NCBI GenBank assembly: GCA_965221455.1
Contig: OZ244890.1
Span: forward strand, 2,170,001 to 2,234,000
From: SMWN01 sp965221455
GTDB lineage: Bacteria; Pseudomonadota; Gammaproteobacteria; Eutrophobiales; Eutrophobiaceae
Direction: 5' to 3'
DNA length: 64,000 bases
Shown here piece by piece: positions 17,793-27,718 of this stretch; the stretch's first letter is position 1, and every line of letters starts with the position of its first letter. Both the position numbers and the translations under genes were made by a program. The notes below the pieces were generated by a model. It was not told the origin of the DNA. It searched no databases and saw only the letters and a list, made by a program, of their open reading frames with translations.

Positions 17793-19805
17793 AATCGATT
17801 AACCAAAATCACAGGCGGAGCGAATCAAGCCACCACCTTCGCCCATGATACCCATGGCAACCCAACCAGCGTCACAGTAGATGCCATCACCACCACCAAT
17901 AGCGCCGGACTCAACCAACAAACAAGCCAGGCCTATGATGCACTGAACCGAATCAGCACCAGCACCGATGCCACCAACGGCATCACCACCTATACCTATG
18001 ACGCCAGAGACAACCTGACCAGCGTCACCGATGCAAAAGGCTACATCACCCGCTATACCTACAGTGGTTTAGACGATCTGACACAACAACAAAGTCCGGA
18101 CACTGGCACCACGCGCTACGGCTATGACAGCGTCGGCAACAGAACCAGCCAGATTGATGCACGGGGCATCAGCAACACCTACAGCTACGACGCCCTGAAC
18201 CGATTAACCAACATCAGCTACCCGGACAGCACCCAAAACGTGACCTACACCTATGACAGCGCAACCGGATGTAACAAAGGCAAAGGCAGACTATGCAAAA
18301 TGGCAGATGCCAGTGGCAGCACGACCTACAGCTACGATGCACGAGGCAACCTCAGTAGCCAGACCACGACCATCGGCAGCAACATAAAGACCACCCGTTA
18401 CACCTACAATGGAGCCGACCAACTGACACAAATGACCTATCCGGGTGGGCGAACAGTCGATTACACCCGTAACACACTGGGGCAAATCAGCGGCGTGACC
18501 ACAAAACAAGGCAGTACAGCCAGCGTCACCATCAGCAGCAACATGACCTGGAAACCCTTCGGTCCCATGAGCGGCATGACCTATGGCAACAATCTGGTAC
18601 AAAGCAAGACCTACGACCTGGACTACCGCCTGACACAAATCCTCACCACGAACGGCAGCACCCACCAAAACCTGAGCTACACCCACAATGCCGCAGACAA
18701 CATCACCCGTATTGCCGATACCGTTACAAGCAGCCGCAGTCAAACACTGGTCTATGACAAACTCAATCGACTGACCGATGCCACCAGCCACTATGGAGAT
18801 ATCGACTATGCCTATGATACGATAGGCAACAGAACCAGAGAAACAAACAATACAGTTGCAGAAACCTACAGCTACAAAATGAATAGCCATCAACTGACCC
18901 AAAAAGGGACGACGACGTACACCCATGCTGCCAATGGCAACATGACCGACAACAGCAGACACACCTTTACCTACGGAGATAACAACCGGCTAAAACACAT
19001 CAGTGTCTCTGGCAGCACCATTGCCACCCATACCTACACCTACAATGGACGCGGAGAACGTGTTAAGAAAAGCGGCAACAGCACCACCTACTACCATTAC
19101 GACCCAAGCGGCCAACTCATTGCAGAAACAGATACACTGGGCAACACACAAGTGGAATACATCTACATCGATAGCCAACCGGCAGCGATAGTGAGGAATG
19201 GCACACTGCATTACATCCACCCAGACCATCTGGGGACACCGCAGAAGATAACCAATCAGACACAAGCGACTGTATGGGAAGCGACGTATACGCCATTTGG
19301 TAAAGCAACGATTACCACTAGTACGATTACCAATAACCTGAGGTTTCCCGGCCAGTATTACGATAGTGAAACGAATCTGCACTACAACTACTATCGATAT
19401 TATGATCCAAGTTTGGGAAGATATATCACCAGTGACCGTATAGGTCTTGCTGGGGGTGCGAATACTTATAGCTATGCACTGCAAAACCCTGTCAGGTATG
19501 TTGACCCAGATGGGAGTATCCCCATACCAGTATTTACGGGATTTGCAGGGGGTCTTGGTGCCGCCATAGGCACCATATATTCTGGCGGTAGCACGGGAGA
19601 AGTTATCCGAGCTGCTGCCATCGGTGCTGTTGCGGGTTTTGGTGCGGGGTTTGGTTTGGTGCCTACTGTCACTGGCATCACCTCACCAGGGATAGTGCAG
19701 GCTATTACCGCTATCGGGGGTGGTTTGGGTGCCAATGCCCTGACAGGGCTAGACATGATTTCACAGGTCATGGGTGCGGAGCCAGAGTCAAGTGAGTGTC
19801 AGTAA
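17727..19805 (+). CDS. RHS cassette U6 (alpha-type tip)
   Basis: The 692-residue frame starts in the IS-B tail (22 residues) and joins the RHS core at NRLTKITGG exactly as in U3. The boundary motif YVDPDGS lies near residue 596. The tip (597-692) starts IPIPVFTGFAGGLGAAIG, is glycine-rich, and ends MGAEPESSECQ, so it belongs with U1. The stop overlaps the next gene by 10 bp. The shared junction with U3 but different tip shows that tips were swapped behind a common 5' part. Confidence 0.7.
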   Translation: MKLRNKLHKKTYRGVRIYWTTTNRLTKITGGANQATTFAHDTHGNPTSVTVDAITTTNSAGLNQQTSQAYDALNRISTSTDATNGITTYTYDARDNLTSVTDAKGYITRYTYSGLDDLTQQQSPDTGTTRYGYDSVGNRTSQIDARGISNTYSYDALNRLTNISYPDSTQNVTYTYDSATGCNKGKGRLCKMADASGSTTYSYDARGNLSSQTTTIGSNIKTTRYTYNGADQLTQMTYPGGRTVDYTRNTLGQISGVTTKQGSTASVTISSNMTWKPFGPMSGMTYGNNLVQSKTYDLDYRLTQILTTNGSTHQNLSYTHNAADNITRIADTVTSSRSQTLVYDKLNRLTDATSHYGDIDYAYDTIGNRTRETNNTVAETYSYKMNSHQLTQKGTTTYTHAANGNMTDNSRHTFTYGDNNRLKHISVSGSTIATHTYTYNGRGERVKKSGNSTTYYHYDPSGQLIAETDTLGNTQVEYIYIDSQPAAIVRNGTLHYIHPDHLGTPQKITNQTQATVWEATYTPFGKATITTSTITNNLRFPGQYYDSETNLHYNYYRYYDPSLGRYITSDRIGLAGGANTYSYALQNPVRYVDPDGSIPIPVFTGFAGGLGAAIGTIYSGGSTGEVIRAAAIGAVAGFGAGFGLVPTVTGITSPGIVQAITAIGGGLGANALTGLDMISQVMGAEPESSECQ

Positions 19806-20137
19806 ATAAATTATGGCAAACCAGAGGTATACAGTGCCTCTATCTCTGGGCTTATACCAATCTGTTTCTGTATATAGTCTATGCTGTGTCTGTACTTATG
19901 GGCTGGGCTACTAAATGGGAAGGCGAGAGTATCTGGTTCATTATTTTCGGTTGTTTTTTTCTACCTTCTTTACCCATTTTTGCCTTATGGGCACGTAATG
20001 AATTTGATTGGGTGACCTTGGAACAAGGCGGGCATGTTGGGCTGTTCAGTCGTGCTATCTGGGTATTACTAGGTGCCTTAGCCTCTGCGGGCAACACCTA
20101 TATCTACTGGCGGGATACCTTGCCTTTGTTTAAGTAA
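19796..20137 (+). CDS. Candidate immunity protein of U6 (3-TM, alpha type)
   Basis: The 113-residue protein uses a GTG start inside the tip gene's end. It shares WQTRGIQ, FALWARNEFDWVTLEQGG and YIYWRDTLPLFK with the U1 protein but differs through the first loop and third hydrophobic segment. The DNA after its stop is also the same as after the U1 gene up to the IS-A insertion, so the two blocks are related by duplication. Confidence 0.6.
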   Translation: MSVNKLWQTRGIQCLYLWAYTNLFLYIVYAVSVLMGWATKWEGESIWFIIFGCFFLPSLPIFALWARNEFDWVTLEQGGHVGLFSRAIWVLLGALASAGNTYIYWRDTLPLFK

Positions 20138-20175
20138 ATCGTTCTCTGGTTTTGTAACCTTCCCCAACTTAGATA

Positions 20176-21065
20176 TGTAACCCTCCCCAAAAACAGTCTC
20201 ATGCAAGATGTTGTGATTTTGTTCATACCAGAGAGAGACAGGAGAACAAAATGCAACCGAAGACATTTAGCGAAAGCCAGATATTCAAGATACTGAAAGC
20301 AGCAGAAAACGGACGTGCAGTAAAAGATTTATGCTGAGAATATGTGGCATGAGCGATGTGAGTTTTTATCGCTGGCGTTCCAAATATGGCGGTATGGAAT
20401 TAGCTGATATCCGCCGCATGAAAGAACTGGAGAAAGAAAACAATCAGCTTAAGAAAATGTTTGCCGATTTGAGCCTGGAGAATACCGCCCTCAAAGACCT
20501 TATCGAAAAAAAGCTCTGAGTGTAGATACCAAAAGAGAAAATATTTTGTATCTTCACCAAACCCACAAGTTGAGTATTCGACAAGCCTGTTTGGTCTTGC
20601 AGTTGAGTCGCTCAGTGTATCGTTATCAGCCCAAACCCAGAGACGATACGCCGCTGATTGATGGGCTATTAGCACTGCTGGAACAATAATCCACGTTTTG
20701 GGATTAAAAAGCTGTTCATTCTGTTGAGGAAACAAGGCCATGGCTGGAATCATAAGCGCGTGTATCGGGTTTACTGCCAATTGGGACTTAATCTGAAACG
20801 ACGCACGAAAAAACGATTGCCTGGTCGGTATCCCCAAGTACTGGCCATCCCGGCATCAGTAAATCAATGCTGGTCGATGGATTTTATGAGTGATTGTCTC
20901 TACGCCGGCCGTCGATTCCGAACACTGAATATTGTCGATGACTTCAACCGAGAAGTCCTGGCCATTGAAGTTGACTTGAGTTTAACGGCTGAACGCGTGG
21001 TGCGTGTGCTGAATCGACTCAGTGAATGGCGTGGCTTACCTCAAGCGATTCGTGTTGATAATGGC
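20176..21065 (+). mobile_element. IS-A, 3'-truncated copy 3 (frameshifted)
   Basis: The copy has the same ends as 2432-3318 and 13699-14585. OrfA has the TGA at codon 29 plus a 2-bp insertion soon after (TATGTGGCATG). OrfB has a 1-bp insertion (GAACAATAATCC), so the fused frame only starts at 20724. It is a dead element. Confidence 0.85.
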
Positions 21066-23456
21066 ACCACCACAACCCTGACCTACGATGCCCGCAGACG
21101 CCTGCTCACCAGAACCATCGACAGCCAAACCACCACCTACACCTACGACGGCATCGGCAACATCACCAAAACCACCTTGCCGCACGGTTCATTCCTGACA
21201 TACGAATACGATGCAGCACAACGATTGACAGCGGTACAAGACAATCTGCGTAACCGCATCGAATACACACTGGACAAACTGGGCAACAGAACACAAGAAA
21301 ATGTCAAAGACCCGAGCGGCACCCTGACGCGCACCCTGAGTCGAACCTACAACAGCCTCAATCGATTAACCAAAATCACAGGCGGAGCGAATCAAGCCAC
21401 CACCTTCGCCCATGATACCCATGGCAACCCAACCAGCGTCACAGTAGATGCCATCACCACCACCAATAGCGCCGGACTCAACCAACAAACAAGCCAGGCC
21501 TATGATGCACTGAACCGAATCAGCACCAGCACCGATGCCACCAACGGCATCACCACCTATACCTATGACGCCAGAGACAACCTGACCAGCGTCACCGATG
21601 CAAAAGGCTACATCACCCGCTATACCTACAGTGGTTTAGACGATCTGACACAACAACAAAGTCCGGACACTGGCACCACGCGCTACGGCTATGACAGCGT
21701 CGGCAACAGAACCAGCCAGATTGATGCACGGGGCATCAGCAACACCTACAGCTACGACGCCCTGAACCGATTAACCAACATCAGCTACCCGGACAGCACC
21801 CAAAACGTGACCTACACCTATGACAGCGCAACCGGATGTAACAAAGGCAAAGGCAGACTATGCAAAATGGCAGATGCCAGTGGCAGCACGACCTACAGCT
21901 ACGATGCACGAGGCAACCTCAGTAGCCAGACCACGACCATCGGCAGCAACATAAAGACCACCCGTTACACCTACAATGGAGCCGACCAACTGACACAAAT
22001 GACCTATCCGGGAGGGCGAACAGTCGATTACACCCGTAACACACTGGGGCAAATCAGCGGCGTGACCACAAAACAAGGCAGTACAGCCAGCGTCACCATC
22101 AGCAGCAACATGACCTGGAAACCCTTCGGCCCCATGAGCGGCATGACCTATGGCAACAACCTGGTACAAAGCAAGACCTACGACCTGGACTACCGCCTGA
22201 CACAAATTCTCACCACGAACGGCAGCACCCATCAAAACCTGAGTTACACCCACAATGCCGCAGACAACATCACCCGCATTGCCGATACCGTTACAAGCAG
22301 CCGCAGTCAAACACTGGTCTATGACAAACTCAATCGACTGACCGATGCCACCAGCCACTATGGAGATATCGACTATGCCTATGATACGATAGGCAACAGA
22401 ACCAGAGAAACAAACAATACAGTCGCAGAAACCTACAGCTATAAAATGAATAGCCATCAACTGACCCAAAAAGGGACGACGACGTACACCCATGCTGCCA
22501 ATGGCAACATGACCGACAACAGCAGACACACCTTTACCTACGGAGATAACAACCGGCTAAAACACATCAGTGTCTCTGGCAGCACCATTGCCACCCATAC
22601 CTACACCTACAATGGACGCGGAGAACGTGTTAAGAAAAGCGGCAACAGCACCACCTACTACCATTACGACCCAAGCGGCCAACTCATTGCAGAAACAGAT
22701 ACACTGGGCAACACACAAGTGGAATACATCTACATTGATAGCCAACCGGCAGCGATAGTGAGGAATGGCACACTGCATTACATCCACCCAGACCATCTGG
22801 GGACACCGCAGAAGATAACCAATCAGACACAAGCGACTGTATGGGAAGCGACGTATACGCCGTTTGGGAAAGCGACGATAACCACTAGTACGATTACCAA
22901 TAACCTGAGGTTCCCCGGCCAGTATTACGATCAGGAAACCAATCTCCATGACAACCACTTTAGATATTACGATCCGACAATAGGCAGATATATCACCTCT
23001 GACCCTATCGGTCTCATCGCTGGATTGAATACTTATAGTTATGTCAATCAGAATCCTGTTAGTTATTATGACCCCACTGGCCTGATTTGTGGCACAGGGG
23101 CTTGTGTATTTGGGGCAACTTTTGGTGTCGGTACAGTAACAGCGATTGCCCACGGTATCAGCGCAGCAATTAGTGGGGGTGATATTGCTAGTGCTACCTT
23201 CGGCGGTTTTGCGTTTGGTGCTGGAGCAACGCTAACGGGTATATTGAGTGGCGGCTCCGCTATTGCCACAGGTCTTGGAGTCGGTGTTGGTTTGGGGATT
23301 GATGCAGCAATTACAAGTGGCTCTGTTATAGATATGTTGGTACCTGATGCTGGAGCCAGTTCACTTGACCCAGTGAATGAGCAGATACAACGTCAATTCT
23401 GCTTACTGCATCCTGACGCCCCCAACTGTCGGGAAGAAGTCAACGAGTGTCGTTAG
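20724..23456 (+). CDS. Chimeric transposase-RHS cassette U7 (gamma-type tip)
   Basis: The 910-residue frame holds 114 residues of OrfB, then RHS repeats and core, the boundary DPTGL near residue 786 and a gamma-type tip (787-910). The tip begins ICGTGACVFGATFGVG and ends QRQFCLLHPDAPNC and NECR. The 5' junction is the class shared with U2 and U5, but the tip is of the U4/U9 type, so junction class and tip class vary independently. A membrane-protein gene follows after 24 bp. Confidence 0.7.
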   Translation: MRKQGHGWNHKRVYRVYCQLGLNLKRRTKKRLPGRYPQVLAIPASVNQCWSMDFMSDCLYAGRRFRTLNIVDDFNREVLAIEVDLSLTAERVVRVLNRLSEWRGLPQAIRVDNGTTTTLTYDARRRLLTRTIDSQTTTYTYDGIGNITKTTLPHGSFLTYEYDAAQRLTAVQDNLRNRIEYTLDKLGNRTQENVKDPSGTLTRTLSRTYNSLNRLTKITGGANQATTFAHDTHGNPTSVTVDAITTTNSAGLNQQTSQAYDALNRISTSTDATNGITTYTYDARDNLTSVTDAKGYITRYTYSGLDDLTQQQSPDTGTTRYGYDSVGNRTSQIDARGISNTYSYDALNRLTNISYPDSTQNVTYTYDSATGCNKGKGRLCKMADASGSTTYSYDARGNLSSQTTTIGSNIKTTRYTYNGADQLTQMTYPGGRTVDYTRNTLGQISGVTTKQGSTASVTISSNMTWKPFGPMSGMTYGNNLVQSKTYDLDYRLTQILTTNGSTHQNLSYTHNAADNITRIADTVTSSRSQTLVYDKLNRLTDATSHYGDIDYAYDTIGNRTRETNNTVAETYSYKMNSHQLTQKGTTTYTHAANGNMTDNSRHTFTYGDNNRLKHISVSGSTIATHTYTYNGRGERVKKSGNSTTYYHYDPSGQLIAETDTLGNTQVEYIYIDSQPAAIVRNGTLHYIHPDHLGTPQKITNQTQATVWEATYTPFGKATITTSTITNNLRFPGQYYDQETNLHDNHFRYYDPTIGRYITSDPIGLIAGLNTYSYVNQNPVSYYDPTGLICGTGACVFGATFGVGTVTAIAHGISAAISGGDIASATFGGFAFGAGATLTGILSGGSAIATGLGVGVGLGIDAAITSGSVIDMLVPDAGASSLDPVNEQIQRQFCLLHPDAPNCREEVNECR

Positions 23457-23480
23457 ATTAAGTTTTTGAAATAAACGGCA

Positions 23481-23801
23481 ATGCTGAAGCAGATATTACA
23501 CTTCTTTTTTAGTGAGAGTTGGCTCAATCATCGGATAGTTGCAGCAATCGGTTTGGGTTTATCTATTTGGGTTTTGTATTATGGTGAGTACATTGAGCCA
23601 CCATCACAACCTTCTAAATACCCGTTTCCCTTTCTTGTTTTGTCTGCATTTGCGGCGTTTAGTATGCCTGTGTATCTCATAGAACACCATGACGAAAAGT
23701 GGCAGCTTTTTATGGGATATATAGGTTTATGCGTTTGGTTCTTAATTTCACTAACATTGACAATAGATCCCAATCTTAACTGGCTCAGGCAAAATCTATA
23801 A
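23481..23801 (+). CDS. Candidate immunity protein of U7 (3-TM, gamma type)
   Basis: The 106-residue protein is a homologue of those after U4 and U9, with hydrophobic segments near 20-38, 50-68 and 77-93. It shares SQPSKYPFPFLVLS and EHHDEKWQLFMGY with them. Its TAA is followed within 2 bp by the U8 tip fragment, so the next cassette was joined right at the end of this gene. Confidence 0.6.
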   Translation: MLKQILHFFFSESWLNHRIVAAIGLGLSIWVLYYGEYIEPPSQPSKYPFPFLVLSAFAAFSMPVYLIEHHDEKWQLFMGYIGLCVWFLISLTLTIDPNLNWLRQNL

Positions 23802-23802
23802 A

Positions 23803-24327
23803 TTTCCCGGCCAGTATTACGATGTGGAAACGAATCTGCACTACAACTACTTCCGTTATTACGATCCATTAATAGGACGATACATCACAAGTGACCCGAT
23901 AGGACTCAATGGTGGTATGAATACCTATGGTTATGCACTTCAAAATCCAATCAGTTATTACGACCCGGATGGTAGAGTTACCAATCTTGCTATTGGGTGT
24001 GCTATCGGTGCTAGTATTACAATTGTCTCATCAGGTTTTGATGATTTTCCCTTGATCGCATTAAATTGTGCAGTGGGTAGTCTCGGTTTAATTGGTAGAA
24101 ACCCCGCAACTAGGGGCGGCATATTAGCGCGTATACAGGCAGGGTTATCATCATCTGCCGCTACGGGTCTCGCAAATGCTCCTAATGTCATGGCTGAACC
24201 TGCGCCTGTTCCACCCCCCAATTATGGCAGCCTTGCCCCGACAGACAAAGAAACTCAAAGGCAGTTCTGTTTAATAAACCCTGATGCCCCGAATTGCCAA
24301 GATGATGAGCCTGACGAATGCCAGTAG
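23803..24327 (+). CDS. RHS tip cassette U8 (bare tip, epsilon type)
   Basis: RHS similarity begins at FPGQYYDVETNLHYN right after the U7 immunity stop, with no repeats or leader. A GTG at 23824 is the only plausible start. The core end (RYYDPLIGRYITSDPIG, YYDPDGR) is intact. The tip is distinct from other groups (VTNLAIGCAIGASITIVSSG and a Pro-rich stretch) but keeps the tail QRQFCLINPDAPNC and DECQ. It may be a silent donor. It overlaps a membrane-protein gene. Confidence 0.6.
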   Translation, partial: FPGQYYDVETNLHYNYFRYYDPLIGRYITSDPIGLNGGMNTYGYALQNPISYYDPDGRVTNLAIGCAIGASITIVSSGFDDFPLIALNCAVGSLGLIGRNPATRGGILARIQAGLSSSAATGLANAPNVMAEPAPVPPPNYGSLAPTDKETQRQFCLINPDAPNCQDDEPDECQ

Positions 24328-24700
24328 TAGTCAATCATCAGGCTTGAAATGGTTCAGTAGACTTATCTACTTATTGACTGTGATCAATGCCGTTTTTTCA
24401 TCGATCTATTTTTATGAATTATCAAAACTCAGTGAAGCGGCATTAAGGGCACACCCACACGGTAGTAGAAATAGTTTTGGTTTGTGGGGTGATTATTTTG
24501 TGCTTCTCATTCTTTTAGTATTGTTGCCTATCTATATTCATAGGAACAGACATGAATTCAAATATGAGATGGCGGAACACTTCCAGTTAGAGAAAGAGTT
24601 ACATATAAAAATATGTGGCTTGCTTCTTTGTGATGCCTTGCCACTTGCAATATCTGTTGTAGTGCTGCTAAGGATATACGGTAATTACTCTTTAATTTAG
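24302..24700 (+). CDS. Candidate immunity protein of U8 (3-TM)
   Basis: The product is about 132 residues, with three hydrophobic segments: LIYLLTVINAVFSSIYFYEL, one near 65-82 and LLLCDALPLAISVVVLLRIY. It starts inside the end of the U8 tip gene; ATGs at 24284, 24302 and 24305 are all in frame. No similarity to the alpha, beta or gamma immunity proteins is evident, in line with the distinct U8 tip. Confidence 0.55.
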   Translation: MMSLTNASSSQSSGLKWFSRLIYLLTVINAVFSSIYFYELSKLSEAALRAHPHGSRNSFGLWGDYFVLLILLVLLPIYIHRNRHEFKYEMAEHFQLEKELHIKICGLLLCDALPLAISVVVLLRIYGNYSLI

Positions 24701-24715
24701 GCGCGGTTATTTAGT

Positions 24716-24820
24716 TGTAACCCTCCCCAAAAATAGTCCCATGCAAAGCGTCGTGATTTTGTTTGCACTAACAAGAGACAGGAGCACAAAATGCAATCGA
24801 AAACCTTTAGTGAAAGTCAG
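24716..24820 (+). mobile_element. IS-A-like left-end fragment (IS-A'), second copy
   Basis: This is the same 105-bp left end and the same RHS junction as at 10872-10976. The two are nearly identical, so the junction was duplicated together with the core that follows. Confidence 0.75.
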
Positions 24821-24924
24821 ACAGCCAAACCACCACCTACACCTACGACGGCATCGGCAACATCACCAAAACCACCCTGCCGAACGGTTCATTCCTGACA
24901 TACGAATACGATGCAGCACAACGA

Positions 24925-27156
24925 TTGACAGCGGTACAAGACAATCTGCGCAACCGCATCGAATACACACTGGACAAACTGGGCAACAGAACACAAGAAA
25001 ATGTCAAAGACCCGAGCGGCACCCTGACGCGCACCCTGAGTCGAACCTACAACAGCCTCAATCGATTAACCAAAATCACAGGCGGAGCGAATCAAGCCAC
25101 CACCTTCGCCCATGATACCCATGGCAACCCAACCAGCGTCACAGTAGATGCCATCACCACCACCAATAGCGCCGGACTCAACCAACAAACAAGCCAGGCC
25201 TATGATGCACTGAACCGAATCAGCACCAGCACCGATGCCACCAACGGCATCACCACCTATACCTATGACGCCAGAGACAACCTGACCAGCGTCACCGATG
25301 CAAAAGGCTACATCACCCGCTATACCTACAGTGGTTTAGACGATCTGACACAACAACAAAGTCCTGACACTGGCACCACGCGCTACGGCTATGACAGCGT
25401 CGGCAACAGAACCAGCCAGATTGATGCACGGGGCATCAGCAACACCTACAGCTACGACGCCCTGAACCGATTAACCAACATCAGCTACCCGGACAGCACC
25501 CAAAACGTGACCTACACCTATGACAGCGCAACCGGATGTAACAAAGGCAAAGGCAGACTATGCAAAATGGCAGATGCCAGTGGCAGCACGACCTACAGCT
25601 ACGATGCACGAGGCAACCTCAGTAGCCAGACCACGACCATCGGCAGCAACATAAAGACCACCCGTTACACCTACAATGGAGCCGACCAACTGACACAAAT
25701 GACCTATCCGGGTGGGCGAACAGTCGATTACACCCGTAACACACTGGGGCAAATCAGCGGCGTGACCACAAAACAAGGCAGTACAGCCAGCGTCACCATC
25801 AGCAGCAACATGATCTGGAAACCCTTCGGCCCCATGAGCGGCATGACCTATGGCAACAACCTGGTACAAAGCAAGACCTACGACCTGGACTACCGCCTGA
25901 CACAAATTCTCACCACGAACGGCAGCACCCATCAAAACCTGAGCTACACCCACAATGCCGCAGACAACATCACCCGCATTGCCGATACCGTTACAAGCAG
26001 CCGCAGTCAAACACTGGTCTATGACAAACTCAATCGACTGACCGATGCCACCAGCCACTATGGAGATATCGACTATGCCTATGATACGATAGGCAACAGA
26101 ACCAGAGAAACAAACAATACAGTCGCAGAAACCTACAGCTACAAAATGAATAGCCATCAACTGACCCAAAAAGGGACGACGACGTACACCCATGCTGCCA
26201 ATGGCAACATGACCGACAACAGCAGACACACCTTTACCTACGGAGATAACAACCGGCTAAAACACATCAGTGTCTCTGGCAGCACCATTGCCACCCATAC
26301 CTACACCTACAATGGACGCGGAGAACGTGTTAAGAAAAGCGGCAACAGCACCACCTACTACCATTACGACCCAAGCGGCCAACTCATTGCAGAAACAGAT
26401 ACACTGGGCAACACACAAGTGGAATACATCTACATTGATAGCCAACCGGCAGCGATAGTGAGGAATGGCACACTGCATTACATCCACCCAGACCATCTGG
26501 GGACACCGCAGAAGATAACCAATCAGACACAAGCGACTGTATGGGAAGCGACGTATACGCCGTTTGGGAAAGCAACGATTACCACTAGTACGATTACCAA
26601 TAACCTGAGGTTCCCCGGCCAGTATTACGATAGGGAAACAGACTTACACTACAACTACTATCGTTATTATGATCCGCAGTTAGGACGGTATATCACCTCG
26701 GACCCAATCGGTTTAATTGGTGGCATTAGTACCTATGCTTATGTCAGTAATAATCCGATTACTGGTACTGACCCTACAGGCTTGATTTGTGGCACAGGGG
26801 CTTGTGTGTTTGGCGCAACTATTGGTGTAGGTATAATAACGGCAGCGGCCCACGGTATCAGCGCAGCAATTAATGGAGGTGATATTCGTAGTGCTACTTT
26901 TGGCGGTTTTGGGTTTGGCGCGGGTGCCACCCTGGTCGGGATTGTTGGTGGTGGTTCTGCTATTGCCACAGCCCTTGGCATAGGCATTGGGCTTGGGATT
27001 GATGCGGCAATTACAGGTGGCTCTATTGCAGATATGTTGGTACCTGATGCTGGAGCCAGTTCACTTGACCCTGTTGATGAAGTCACACAACGTCAATTCT
27101 GCTTACAGAACCCTGATGCCCCGAATTGCCAAGAAGAAGTCAACGAGTGCCAGTAG
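24925..27156 (+). CDS. RHS cassette U9 (gamma-type tip), no proper start
   Basis: The frame enters the RHS core at DSQTTTYTYDG behind the IS-A-like end, as in U4, and has no ATG; the nominal start is a TTG. The core is nearly identical to the other copies. The boundary DPTGL is near residue 619 and the tip (620-743) is of the gamma type, ending QRQFCLQNPDAPNC and NECQ. It carries GVGIITAAAHGISAAINGG, closer to U4 than to U7. A membrane-protein gene follows after 23 bp. Confidence 0.65.
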   Translation: MTAVQDNLRNRIEYTLDKLGNRTQENVKDPSGTLTRTLSRTYNSLNRLTKITGGANQATTFAHDTHGNPTSVTVDAITTTNSAGLNQQTSQAYDALNRISTSTDATNGITTYTYDARDNLTSVTDAKGYITRYTYSGLDDLTQQQSPDTGTTRYGYDSVGNRTSQIDARGISNTYSYDALNRLTNISYPDSTQNVTYTYDSATGCNKGKGRLCKMADASGSTTYSYDARGNLSSQTTTIGSNIKTTRYTYNGADQLTQMTYPGGRTVDYTRNTLGQISGVTTKQGSTASVTISSNMIWKPFGPMSGMTYGNNLVQSKTYDLDYRLTQILTTNGSTHQNLSYTHNAADNITRIADTVTSSRSQTLVYDKLNRLTDATSHYGDIDYAYDTIGNRTRETNNTVAETYSYKMNSHQLTQKGTTTYTHAANGNMTDNSRHTFTYGDNNRLKHISVSGSTIATHTYTYNGRGERVKKSGNSTTYYHYDPSGQLIAETDTLGNTQVEYIYIDSQPAAIVRNGTLHYIHPDHLGTPQKITNQTQATVWEATYTPFGKATITTSTITNNLRFPGQYYDRETDLHYNYYRYYDPQLGRYITSDPIGLIGGISTYAYVSNNPITGTDPTGLICGTGACVFGATIGVGIITAAAHGISAAINGGDIRSATFGGFGFGAGATLVGIVGGGSAIATALGIGIGLGIDAAITGGSIADMLVPDAGASSLDPVDEVTQRQFCLQNPDAPNCQEEVNECQ

Positions 27157-27179
27157 ATAAGTATTTGAGATAAACGCCA

Positions 27180-27488
27180 ATGCTGAAGAAGATATCACAC
27201 TTCTTTTTTGGTGAGAGTTGGATCAATCATCGTATTGTTGCAGTGATCGGTCTAGGTTTGTCCATTTGGGGTTTGTATTACGGTGCGTACATTGAACCAT
27301 CATCACAGCCTTCTAAATACCCGTTTCCCTTTCTTGTTTTGTCTGCGTTTGCAGCGTTTAGTATGCCTGTATATCTCATAGAACATCATGATGAAAAGTG
27401 GCAGCTTTTTATGGGGTATGCTGGTTTATGTTTTTGGTTTTTAATTGCAATGATACTAAGCCCACCATTTCTTGCGAAAATTACTTAG
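27180..27488 (+). CDS. Candidate immunity protein of U9 (3-TM, gamma type)
   Basis: The 102-residue protein matches the U4 and U7 proteins up to about residue 88 and then has a different end (SPPFLAKIT), so it may be truncated or recombined at its 3' end. It keeps SQPSKYPFPFLVLS and EHHDEKWQLFMGY. The following 70 bp contain no gene and lead into an RHS core scrap. Confidence 0.55.
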   Translation: MLKKISHFFFGESWINHRIVAVIGLGLSIWGLYYGAYIEPSSQPSKYPFPFLVLSAFAAFSMPVYLIEHHDEKWQLFMGYAGLCFWFLIAMILSPPFLAKIT

Positions 27489-27560
27489 CCTTGGAAGACC
27501 AGTTTTTTGCCTCATACTTAATAATCATCCATTCTAATAACTGTTTAATTGTAACTCCAC

Positions 27561-27643
27561 TGACCAGCGTCACCGACGCCAAAGGACTCATCACCCGCTA
27601 CACCTACAGTGGTTTAGACAATCTGACACAACAACAAAGTCCG
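27561..27643 (+). pseudogene. Isolated RHS core fragment
   Basis: These 83 bp encode LTSVTDAKGLITRYTYSGLD, which matches the shared core but with several base differences (GLITR in place of GYITR). It therefore comes from a different, more diverged RHS gene. IS-A interrupts it at 27644. Confidence 0.75.
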
Positions 27644-27718
27644 TGTAACCCTCCCAAAAAACAGTCTCATGCAAGATGTTGTGATTTTGTTCATACTAGA
27701 GAGAGACAGGAGAACAAA

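Noticed and set aside
3322..27156. Regular repeats considered as a CRISPR array
   Set aside because: The repeats are kilobase-scale coding repeats, with no short repeat-spacer pattern and no cas genes.
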